Source: Glebionis coronaria (Eukaryota > Streptophyta > Magnoliopsida > Asterales > Asteraceae). Taken from it: a stretch of 64,000 bases of DNA. Of this stretch, positions 11,332-20,501 are shown one piece after another. The DNA lies in contig CM046879.1 of the NCBI GenBank assembly GCA_025667525.1, forward strand, positions 356,743,628 through 356,807,627. The letters are read 5' to 3'. The notes under the pieces are model-generated. The model worked only from the letters and a program-made list of their open reading frames with translations, was not told the DNA's origin and made no database searches. Both the position numbers and the translations under genes were made by a program. The first letter of the stretch is position 1; each line of letters begins with the position of its first letter.

Positions 11332-11360
11332 GGACAACATTGCAACGGCCAAAAACACCC

Positions 11361-11424
11361 GCGGTTCCTTATCTCTACCCGCGGTACCTTATCAATAAGG
11401 AACCGCGGGTTCCTTTAAGGAACC
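11361..11424. repeat. Palindrome module, copy 7 (L1 5' LTR, next to the TATA box)
   Basis: GCGGTTCCTTAT at 11361-11372, near-palindrome at 11381-11406 and GGTTCCTTTAAGGAACC at 11408-11424, the same as copy 2. Confidence 0.85.
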
Positions 11425-11849
11425 TCCGCGTCGGAGTCCGTGCAAATTTGTCCTTTAGTGAGGATATGCCATCTGGGATAGTTTATACCCTCAAAGGATA
11501 TTCCTTTGGCATATGGAATATGCCAAATTCAAATTTCCATTTTCTTTTTAATAAAATGTTTTCTTAAAAATAAAGTTAATTAAAATCTTTTGTCACATTT
11601 GATTAAAATGTGAGTTTTAAGAAAATATTAATCCTTGATCACTTAGTTAGGTTAATGACATGTTTGTACATACCTTGAGTGATTCATGCCGAATGCAGTC
11701 TTGGAGGTGTCGAGAGAAGTATACAAATGTATTCTTGAGTGATTACGAGTACCTTAACATTTTACATAATGTATTGCGAATTATACGTTTGTCATCAACA
11801 AAACACAAAGAGATTATATCGACAAAGCATCGTAATGTTTGCACCAACA

Positions 11850-11854
11850 CTCCC
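11850..11854. repeat. Target-site duplication of L1, right copy
   Basis: CTCCC directly after the 5' LTR, matching 3218-3222. Confidence 0.85.
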
Positions 11855-12195
11855 CTACACTTTGGACATTGTGCACTTTGTTTAAATGTTGCTAAGGAAG
11901 AGACAAATAAAGTGATTCCTATTTTAATATTGGAAAATATAAAATAGAGAATCAAAAGAGTTTAGGATAGATCCGGGAAGACGGGAACACGGAATCAAGG
12001 GTCGTCAAAAGTCATCAAGAATGGATCTTTGAAAGCTCGAATCCCTGCACAGCATAAGAAAGAAAACAACAAAACATACTAGGGTCTCCCCATACACTTA
12101 TTATAAAAACAAAAGAAAAAGGATAGATACTACGTGTTGCCTCCCGAGAAGCGCTTATTTTTGTTAACCGAGTCGTGAGCCTGACTCGACCTTGA
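11855..12195 (-). other. G1 3' non-coding region next to the coding end
   Basis: No gene. The block at 12168-12189 (minus TCGAGTCAGGCTCACGACTC) matches the block that follows the G2 integrase stop at 18567-18588. It lies about 7 bases beyond the stop of the hydrophobic frame ending at 12196. A purine tract, AAAGTGTAGGGGAG, overlaps the L1 insertion point. Confidence 0.7.
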
Positions 12196-13107
12196 TTAGC
12201 ATAGGAAGAAGCATGAAACACACCCACCGAGATCAAATACATGGTTTTCATCAATCAAATAGCACAAGCTTAAGGCGAACAAGGCAAGCCAAAGAAGAGT
12301 AGGCAAGGTACCCTTAAGCAAAAATTTAGCACGGCGGTAGAGAGTGTGATGAGGTGGAAGCATATCTCCATAAGTTACAAAAATCTTTCCTTTTATTTCA
12401 TCAGATGGATACTGAGATGGCTTCAAAAGTGCAATACCGGGATCGAACACCTTTTCCTTTAGGGTAAAATAACACTCAGGATCAGTGGTCCTTGAAGAAG
12501 ATCCGCTCATAAATCGCACAATCTCATCCTCAAAAGGTGGATAGAGAGGTGTCAAGACATATGTACTGCGGATATCGGTGTCTTTCGGCTTCTTCTCCTT
12601 TGAAGCGGGTTTCTTCATATCCAAAGGAGGATAAAGACCATAATCATCAAAGTCCAAAGGAGGAGCATCACTCTCATTGGGGAAGTAAGTGTTGAGAAAA
12701 GTAGAAAAATCTTCCTCAAATGAGTAGTCATCCAAAGTAGGATCAAGTGTTGTTGGTGGAGGATCTTCATCAAAAGTAGGTGCAAGGTGATCATGTTAAG
12801 AATCGCTTGAAAGAGTATCGACATCATCAAGGTTATCATAAGTTGGCATGTCTTTATACTCAGAAGTAAAATCATCAGAATCATCCATGTCAGAACAAGA
12901 ATCATAATCATAGTCATCATAGATCAGTGGAGACTCATGAATTGGTGGAGGATCTAAATTGGAGAGAGAATCATCCACATCATCTTGGAAAAGTTGATTG
13001 TCATAGAAAATATGGAAAAGAGGATTGTTGTAGACGACAAAATCATCAAGCACATTAATCATATTCGCTGATTCTCTTCCATTGGGTTTGGTTGTGATCT
13101 TCCCCAT
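12196..13107 (-). pseudogene. G1 post-protease region: acidic linker and hydrophobic C-terminus
   Basis: This frame continues the Gag-protease polyprotein after one frameshift near 13150; residues of the form LRVGNDAQVF lead into it. One in-frame TAA at 12796-12798 divides it into 13107-12796 and 12735-12196. The first half is very acidic (many Asp/Ser/Tyr, e.g. YDDYDYDSCSDMDDSDD). The second half ends in a hydrophobic run, LPTLLWLALFALSLCYLI, then a Cys-rich tail, a plausible transmembrane helix. In an autonomous Athila, RT, RNase H and integrase would stand here. The stop lies almost exactly where the G2 integrase stops relative to a shared downstream block. Function is unknown; a membrane-anchored Gag is an inference. 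Confidence 0.6.
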
Positions 13108-13136
13108 TTTAAAAACTTGTGCATCATTCCCGACTC

Positions 13137-15417
13137 TTAAGATGACTCACCTTCAGCAACATCGACTAATGCTTTTTCGGTTCTCAAGAATGGCCGACCA
13201 AGTATTAACGGAATACGAGGGTCCATTTCATAATCAACAACAACAAAGTCGACCGGAAAGGTGAAGGTACAAACTTTAACAAACACATCTTCGGCAATAC
13301 CAACGGGGTAAGCGAGAGTGCGATTTGCTAGCAAAAGAGTCATCTATGTTTGTGTAAGGTCGGATAATGATAACTTTTTCCAAACACTTAAAGGCATCAG
13401 ATTTATACTTGCCCCGAGATCAGCTAAGGCAGTAAATTCTTCGGTTTGGTTAAAAGTACATGGTAGCACAAAATGACCGGGATCTCCAAGTTTCTCCGGA
13501 AGTTCTTTAAGAAGGATTGCAGAGCAATTTTCATTCAATCGAGTGTTAACAAACTCAGCCATCTTCTCCTTCTTATTAAGAAATTCCTTAAACATCTTAA
13601 CAAATTTAGGCATTTGGGCTAGAGCTTCAACAAGGCTAAAGGTGATGGTCAGTCCTGAAATCTTCTTCAAATAGTTCGACACTTGAATGTCATCCTTGGT
13701 GAGAAATTTGTCCTTGTCTAAGCGAGAAGGATAAGGGATGTTAGGTTTATAGGTGGAAGGTGGGGTTCGTGAAGGGTGTTTCTTGGGAACTTCTTCAGTA
13801 CGAGGTGGAGATGGTAATAGAGAACTAATACTAGGCATATGAGTGGGGGGATAAATGGTGGTGGAAGAGGTGTAGATGGAGTAACTGGGGAGGGATAGAT
13901 GGTCCTACTAAGGTTGCTCCATTGCGTGTAGTAATAGCACTCACATTCGCTCTCGGATTGGTGACGGTATTTGAAGGAAGAGAGCCCGAAGTAGAGGGTT
14001 GAGTACTTGGAAAGAAACTAGCCATCATATTCTTCAAGTCATTTGTTTGATTGCTGAAAGAGGTTTGCATATCATGTCGAAGCTTGGTTCTAATATCATT
14101 ACCTTGCTTAGTGATATCTCCTTTGAAGTTGATAATTTGGCTTTGCATATTCTTGATTTGCTCTCCTTGGGTCTTCATGAAAGCCTCAACATCATGATTA
14201 ATGGGTGGTGTTTGTTGAGCGGGTGGGTGATAAGGATTAGAAGTTCTAGGTGGGTTTGGGTTGCTTCTATTATAGTTGTTCGGGTTGTGGTTTTGAGGAG
14301 AAAAACCGGGTGAAAAAAAGTTGTTCGAACGATAACTTAGCAAGTTACGATCACCTTGAGGTCGGGCTTGATAATTTTCCGTTGAGTAGTTACCATAAGC
14401 CGCATACACGTTTTCCGGTTTGTCATGATTAGAAGGACAATCAGTGTATCAATGAGGACCCCCGCAAATCTTACAAGAAGTTGCTACAGCTTTAACTTGT
14501 TGTTGTTGATATGTAGCCAAAAGTTGCATATTCTTTCTCATTTCGACCATTGCGCAGATCAATTCGGTGATATCGGGGTTTGACGAAGTAGAAGACACAC
14601 TGTCTCTCGGGTTTGATCTTGAAGATGCGGATGAATCCCAATTTTTGTGATGAGTAGTCATGTTCTCTATAAGCTCTCTACACTCCTCGGGTCTTCTTTT
14701 CATAAATGTGCCACCGGCGGCTGCATTAATCGTATCACGATCACGAAAAGTTAAACCGTTGTAGAAAGTATCGATCAATGTAACGGGGAGCATGTTGTGG
14801 TTTGGACCGATCGATCAAAACATTATATCGTTCCCAAGCATCAAAAAGTGATTCATCAGGTTCTTGTGTAAATCCACTAATTTGATTTCGAAGGCTCGTG
14901 ACCATGGATGGTGGAAAGTATCGCGACAAAAAGTGTTGAGTCATCTCATCCCAAGTATGAATTGAATTCTTCAGAAGACGATCAAACCATTTTTCGGCAT
15001 GGTGGGATAAGGTGTGTGGAAATAAGTGAAGGGATGAAAATCCATAGTAACCCCGGGCAACTTCATGCTTTGAGTAACGATAATGAACTTGTCGAGGTGT
15101 TTATTGACATCATCATCCGGCAATCCGCGAAATGGTCAAGTGTTTTGCACATGTTGGATCATGTGATGCTTCAATGAAAACTCTGGAACCGTGATTTGCA
15201 TCAGCGCAATCGGTCCTCCTCGTCCATTCATCGTAGGTTGACACAAATCCTCCATCGTTCGAAGGTCGGGTGGGGGGACACTGTTGTTGTTATTCATGTT
15301 GGGGTGGGGTGGATTATTGTTGTTGAGGTGGGGTGGATTATTGTTGTTGTGCACACCAGCCATATCTAAATCTTCATGAGTCTCGGGCTCTGGATAAGAT
15401 GAAGACCTAGTACGCAT
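13137..15417 (-). pseudogene. G1 gag-protease (Athila-like), broken
   Basis: Read from an ATG at 15417 (MRTRSSSYPEPETHED), with a short NNNNPPHP repeat, then Gag capsid segments (HFLSRYFPPS at 14944, DTFYNGLTFRDRDTINAAAGG near 14770). The knuckle, CKICGGPH near 14450, is the Athila CxxCGGxH form but a TGA follows His directly, splitting it from YTDC. A Gln/Asn/Pro-rich linker and basal helix follow (13831-14409), then aspartic protease with ADLGASINLMP near 13400 and PLILGRPFL near 13190. Stops or frameshifts occur near 15136, 14940, 14760, 14450, 13835, 13343 and 13150, so no functional product is possible. The family makes the virus-like particle and processes it. Confidence 0.82.
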
Positions 15418-15652
15418 ACACCTGTAAAAGCAAAAGAAAAAGATACCAAAAAAAAGAATATATATGTACGTGTAAAAATAAAAATAAAAATCTTTTTGGA
15501 TTTTTGAAATTTTTTAATTTTTATGGATTTTTAACAATTTTTAATTTTTATGGATTTTTGAAAATTTTTTAGCACGAAAAATAACGTTCACGAGTGAACG
15601 GATCCTAAAATTCAACGCGTCTCTCACAGAAAACAGTTAATCTTTACGAAAA
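15418..15652 (-). other. G1 leader between PBS and gag
   Basis: About 235 bp of AT-rich untranslated leader with repeated ATTTTTATGGATTTTT-like runs near 15490-15570. A packaging signal would be expected here in the family; none can be defined by eye. Confidence 0.55.
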
Positions 15653-15670
15653 GAGCCGGCAGCGGCGCCA
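15653..15670 (-). other. Primer-binding site of G1 (tRNA-Asp-like)
   Basis: Minus strand TGGCGCCGCTGCCGGCTC, close to the tRNA-Asp complement used by Athila/Tat elements, two bases inside the LTR end. It fixes G1 as minus strand. Confidence 0.88.
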
Positions 15671-16024
15671 TTTGAAATTATGCTTTTGCTAGGGTTAAAA
15701 GTTATCGTCCGACCTTCTCGAATTGACTACCAGTTTAAGTGCGACTCAGTCGTCTTTTGGTGAAAAAGAATATTTTTGGTTGTTGTAAAATAAATTGCAA
15801 GACTTTAAAGTAAATGACGGTAATTAAATCTAAAACTAATTAAAACGTAAATGGTGCAATATTAAAACTTTTAGAAGTAAACTAATTAAATGAAGAGAAT
15901 TTAAAGCGTGACGAAAAGTAAATTTGACAAAAAAAAAAAGAAAACTTGAAAACTTAAAATAATGCAAACTTAAAAATAAAACTAAGGCAAAAGATTAAAA
16001 CAAACCCTGTCGAAATACACTCCT

Positions 16025-16340
16025 ATCGGAATCCTCGTCGGAATCCGATCGGAATAGGTGCTTACCTCCAGCTTCAATCGGAATGTGATCGGAATACTTA
16101 TAAACCAAAGCTGTCGGAATAACCAAACAAACACCCCTAATCGGAATGTTGATCGGAATCCCCGATCGGAATCAGGATCGGAATCCTGGTCACAAACTCC
16201 TAATCTGAATACCAAACAAAACCCCTTGTCGGAATGCAACTCGGAATCCCCATCGGAATGACAAACCCTTTTCCAATTTGGGGTGATCAGAATGTGGGTC
16301 GGAAAGGCAAAACCCCTTTCCGACGGGTAATAGTCGGAAT
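16025..16340. repeat. TCGGAAT motif cluster in the G1 LTR
   Basis: About fifteen irregularly spaced copies of (GA)TCGGAAT and close variants in 315 bp, with CCCCTTTCCGA near the right end. Not a clean tandem repeat. The same motifs recur in the C2 leader (41926-42330). Confidence 0.8.
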
Positions 16341-16877
16341 ACAGTAAAGTAACATAATAAGCAAGATCAAAATAAGCACAACAAATAAGCTATAAACTAA
16401 ATAAGTACACAACTAAAAACTTAACTAAACACGTAAGAAAAAGCTAATAAGCTAAAATTCAAAAACTTTTAAAAACACTAAATGATAAAATATTTAAAAA
16501 CGGCTTTTTAATAAAAAGAACTTTTATAAAAACTTAAGTAAATTCAAGATAATATAAAAATCAATAATTCAAAACAATCAAAAGCATAAAAACATAACAT
16601 TTAATCAAATAAGCAAAACAATAAGCACATAAACATAAAGATTAAGCAAAACAAGAAAGGTAGAATGAGAGATTAAAAATAAGAACTTGATTAAAAGAAA
16701 AGATTCAACAACAAAATTAAAAGACTTACTTGAATTAAAGGCAAGAAATTAAAGGTGCAAGAAAAGTAATTAAATGACAATTAAGTAAATGACATGAAAT
16801 AAAGGTGCAAGTAATGAAAATGGTGGAAGACTAGTTTGTCAAGTTAGCCAACACCTCCTAATGTGTCATTAGGAGGG

Positions 16878-16885
16878 TATTTATA
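16878..16885 (-). promoter_or_regulatory. Likely TATA box of the G1 LTR
   Basis: Minus-strand TATAAATA about 420 bases from the LTR start. A TATATATA-like box lies at the equivalent place in the copy at 43387-43396. Confidence 0.6.
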
Positions 16886-17301
16886 AGCATGTGTTGGAAG
16901 CTTCCTTCTTTCTTTCATTCTCGTCTTTTAGTCTTCTAAATTCTTCGACTTTTTCGACTTTGTCTCGGGATTAATTAAACTCGTCTTGTAATTTCTTCAT
17001 TACTTAGACTTGAGTTCTTCGGCTTTATTAAACTTCTGTCTTTAGACTTTTTCTTCGATAAATCTTCAGAATAGGCCTTGGACTTCCGTTCTTTTTGCAC
17101 TCTTGATCTTTTGACTTCGTCTATTGTCTTTTTCTTCGATAAAAGCCCGTGAAAGCCCGTGTTTTCTTCTCTTTTCACATTTTGATCCTAAATTACAACA
17201 AAAACACAAACCACGCATAATTCTAACATTTACGACATAAAATACATGTTTTGGCTTGGTTATTATTAAAATTAAGTGGTAAAAGGATAAGTGTTTTCAC
17301 A

Positions 17302-18555
17302 CTTATTAGGGAACTTCATAATCAAGGGTACGACGACACAACAAGAGAGAAAATTCTTTCGTGACGTCAAGTTCTATTTTTGGGACGACCCTTATCTCTT
17401 TCGGTTTTGTGCGAATCAACTCGCTAGACGTTGTGTATTTGGTACCGAAGCTTCTAACATCCTTAGAGCTTGTCACGAGGGACCCACGGGTGGTCACCAT
17501 GGTGCTAATCTCACGGCTAAGAAAGTGTTCGATGCCGGCTTCTTTTGGCCTACGATCTATCGTGATGCACACGCACTTGTGAAGTCGTGTGATTCTTGCC
17601 AACGCCAAGGAAAATCGTCGCCAAAGGATGAAATGCCGTAAAACATATTCCAAGTGTGTGAGATTTTTGACATTTGGGGCATTGACTTTATGGGGCCGTT
17701 CCCATCGTCTCATGGAAACAAGTATATCCTCGTCGCCGTCGACTACCTTTCAAAGTGGGTGGAAGCTAGGCTTTACCTACTAATGATGCTCGTGTGGTAG
17801 TGAAGTTTTTAAAGAAACTATTCTCTCGGTTTGGAACCCCTTATTATAAGCGATCGTGGAACCCATTTTTGTAATGACCAATTCGAGAAGTTCTTAAAGA
17901 AATATGGAGTTATTCATCGTCTTTCTACGGATTATCACCAGCAAACGAGTGGGAAAGTCAAGGTTTCAAACCGAGATTTGAAGAGGATTTTAGAGAGGTC
18001 GATTAGAGAAAACCGTGCTTTATGGTCCGACAAACTCGATGACGCTTTATGGGCCTTTAGGACCACTTATAAGACACCTATCAGTTGTACTCCATATAAT
18101 TTGGTCTATGGAAATAATTGTCATTTACCCATTGAATTAGAGCATATGACATATTGGTCCCTTAAGCATGCAAATTATGATTTGAAGACGGCGGGAGATC
18201 ACCGGAAAATACAATTAAATGAATTCGATGAATTAAGAGATAATGCTTATGAAAATTCATTTATTTTTAAAGAAAAGAATAATAAGTTTCATGATGCAAA
18301 GATTAAAATGTTTTTAACGTTGGTTGTCAAGTGTTACTTTTTAACTCTCGTTTAAAGATATTTTCCGAGAAATTGAAATCTCGTTGGTCGGGTCCTTTCA
18401 CCATAACACAAGTGTTTCCGTATGGGACCATCGAGCTAGCTCAAAATGATGGTCCTAACTTCAAGGTGAATGGACATAGGCTTAAGCACTACTTCGGTGG
18501 GGATGTCCCTTCATTGGACGACCGCGACCAAGTCACCTTCCCCAATGATAATTAG
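17302..18555 (+). pseudogene. Athila-like integrase (element G2), broken and with a lost catalytic Glu
   Basis: Starts abruptly at the edge of the G1 LTR, in the segment linking RNase H to integrase. The zinc-binding HHCC region is visible around [14 protein letters not shown] and CDSCQRQGK (17470-17610). A TAA at 17639-17641 interrupts, then GIDFMGPF with the first catalytic Asp (17680-17700), a frameshift near 17775, SDRGTHFCND with the second Asp (17850) and TSGKVKVSNRDLK near 17950. In this last motif the D(35)E glutamate is Lys (AAG instead of GAG). A further frameshift lies near 18310, and the C-terminal GPFTITQVFPYGTIEL part ends at 18555. Integrase would insert element DNA in the nucleus; this copy cannot. 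RT and gag of G2 are absent. Confidence 0.85.
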
Positions 18556-20501
18556 CATTGAGGGGATCGAGTCGAGCTCATGACTCGGTAATAAAATACG
18601 AGGTGCCTCGTGGGGGAGATCCCATGCTTATCCATTGTACTTATTAATGCTTTCTAATGTAGTTAATGAGAGAGGATTTGTTCCCTTCCAACTCGTTGTC
18701 TCGTGGTTCTTTGTGAATGTGTTATCTAGATCATCATCATCGCCACAATTGAAGACTCTCGTGTTCGTTTACATGAGCCTCGATCGTTTGCTTGAAGAGT
18801 TTTTCATGAATCCATGACATATCCTTTATTGTTCTAACAATTATCTCTTAGGATAATTCATAAACGGCTTTAGATATATTGTTGATCAACCTTTCCATAC
18901 TAGATCCTAAGCATTCGACTCTTCGTCTCTAGTATGGGGGTGTTACACCTTTAGACTCAAAACATTAAGTACAATGTTTAATTTTAGTATGGGGGGTGAA
19001 TAGATACTTGCTTTGATACGCCCTCACGTTTTCCAACTTTCAACGTTTTGTTTTGTTTTGTTGCTAATAAGGCTAAATATGGCCAAAGTCACTTATCAAG
19101 GGAACTCTAAAATGCATTCTCTAAACTTGAAAAAGTCTAACAAAGTGCAAGATCCTATAGGTGCCTTGAAAACACAAAACTTCGATTTGATATAGTCTTA
19201 ATGAAAGCTAATCCAAATTTGGTGTAATGTTGACTTGCATGGCTAAGTATTCACGATTCTCTTTAATTAGATGTCTTTAAATAGTGAAGAACGAGAAGTG
19301 ATAGAGTTAGACAAGTGATCATGCTAAACGTAGAACATGAAAATGTTCTTTCAAAAACTCATATGTTTTTATTGTGGCTTTTTATCCCATAAGATCAATG
19401 CATTAGGAATAAAAATAATTGCAATAAGTAAGGTCGTACGATTTTAAAGGTTACTTAGCTTCTAGCACAAGATCGTTTAAAAGTTGCTCGGGGTTGAATA
19501 GAGTTCATAGCCAAGGCATAACTTATTGAAGCGGGATGTGAAGATTGGTGAAGATCCAAAAAGGCCCTAACAAGGCATGAGGAGCTCTATTTTGTTGCTA
19601 AAGATCCAAGATGATGTAAAGTATCATTATTCCTAAATCAATATGAAGGATCGAGACACACGACGAAAAGCAATTACTCCCCTAAAGATCATGGAGAAAG
19701 TATATCCCAAAAGACCCTAACAAGGTATGAGGATAAATATATCCAAGTCCTAAAAGGAGGCGGATCGTTGTATATCAAAATCCAAAATAAAGATTGAAGA
19801 AAAATGATTAAGTCGTGGTCCAAGTATGAATAATCTCTCAAAAATGTCAGGTGAAGAAATTCCAAAATATGAAGAGAAGACCATAATTTCAAGAACGTCT
19901 TCCGAATATTCGAAGTATGAAGTACATGCCAAATATTAGTCCGAGAAAGGTCTCAAATCGTTAAACGAGTTATGCCAAGACATGAACTTAAGGAGATACA
20001 CGAGAAGCCGTTTTAAAAGATTTTGTCCTTTAGCTAACTATCGATTAAATCGTGCTACTTTATTTTCGGACTAATAAATACTCAAATAAGTCAATATGAA
20101 TCACTTGTGATCCATTACAAATAGTTAAAAAATTCTAGAAACCCTTTTCTTTTCTTAATAACTAGGATTGCGGGGAGAAAAAGTATTACATAATTTGGAT
20201 GTATGAGTAGTGTTAGCATTGTGACTTGTACCAACAATGATCTTGTTTATGCACTTAGCATGGAATGTATGACAATCAAGGATGAGGAACTTTACTCTAT
20301 GGGACATTCACTTGTTTCTATTCATTTACCCTAAAAGTCACTTTCGTGATGAAAATCATACATTATGTCTTTACACATCTTCGTAGTATTGTAGCAAGTT
20401 TTTACTTTTGAATAAAGGTTAATAAAATTGAATTTTGGAGATGCTTAGAAACTTTGTTATAGCATTGCGTGAGGGAACGACAATGATTTAGTATGGGGGA
20501 G
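18556..20501 (+). other. 3' non-coding region and polypurine tracts of G2
   Basis: No gene. After the integrase stop comes a conserved block (18567-18588), then G-rich tracts: TATGGGGGTG near 18930, TATGGGGGGTG near 18987, and TATGGGGGAG at 20491-20500 directly before the LTR, the likely PPT. The stretch 19430-19960 is homologous to the inverted G1 region 2100-2530. Short frames here (18635-18817, 19013-19195) carry no domains. Confidence 0.7.

Larger units (their letters stand above)
3223..11849 (-). mobile_element. L1: complete large non-autonomous LTR retrotransposon
   Basis: L1 has two long, closely similar LTRs (3223-5138 and 9879-11849), a tRNA-iMet-type PBS (9865-9876), a polypurine tract (5139-5152) and matching CTCCC target duplications. 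Its 4.7-kb interior shows no gag, protease, RT or integrase, only one Ser/Thr/Pro-rich frame (6940-7359). This fits a LARD-type element mobilised in trans. The PBS, the AAAAAGGGGGAGAT tract and further G-rich tracts nearby resemble copia of the SIRE/Maximus sort, so a copia helper is likely. It is inserted in the 3' region of G1. Confidence 0.88.
9879..11849 (-). repeat. 5' LTR of L1
   Basis: A 1971-bp LTR running from TGTTGGTGCAAAC (element start, at 11849) to ATTTCTACA (at 9879), flanked outside by the CTCCC duplication and inside by the PBS. It keeps the ~55 bp missing from the 3' LTR. Frames 10325-10555 and 11340-11567 duplicate those in the 3' LTR and are not genes. Confidence 0.9.
1468..17301 (-). 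mobile_element. G1: Athila-like Ty3/gypsy element, nested and lacking pol
   Basis: In minus orientation the order is 5' LTR (15673-17301), tRNA-Asp-like PBS (15653-15670), gag-protease (13137-15417), an acidic plus hydrophobic C-terminal region (12196-13107), 3' non-coding DNA (11855-12195 joined to 1522-3217 once L1 is removed) and the first 54 bp of the 3' LTR (1468-1521). Copia C1 interrupts that 3' LTR and L1 interrupts the 3' non-coding part. No RT, RNase H or integrase is present anywhere. The coding part is broken by several stops and frameshifts, so this is a dead copy of a non-autonomous type. Confidence 0.8.
15673..17301 (-). repeat. 5' LTR of G1
   Basis: 1629 bp with TG...CA ends: TGTGAAAACAC at 17301 to ATTTCA at 15673 in element orientation. 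The outer 55 bp match 1468-1521 and 43821-43876, and the outer ~900 bp match 42908-43876. It contains a cluster of TCGGAAT motifs (16025-16340) and a TATA box (16878-16885). Short frames 15982-16239, 16058-16261 and 16975-17178 have no domains. Confidence 0.85.
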
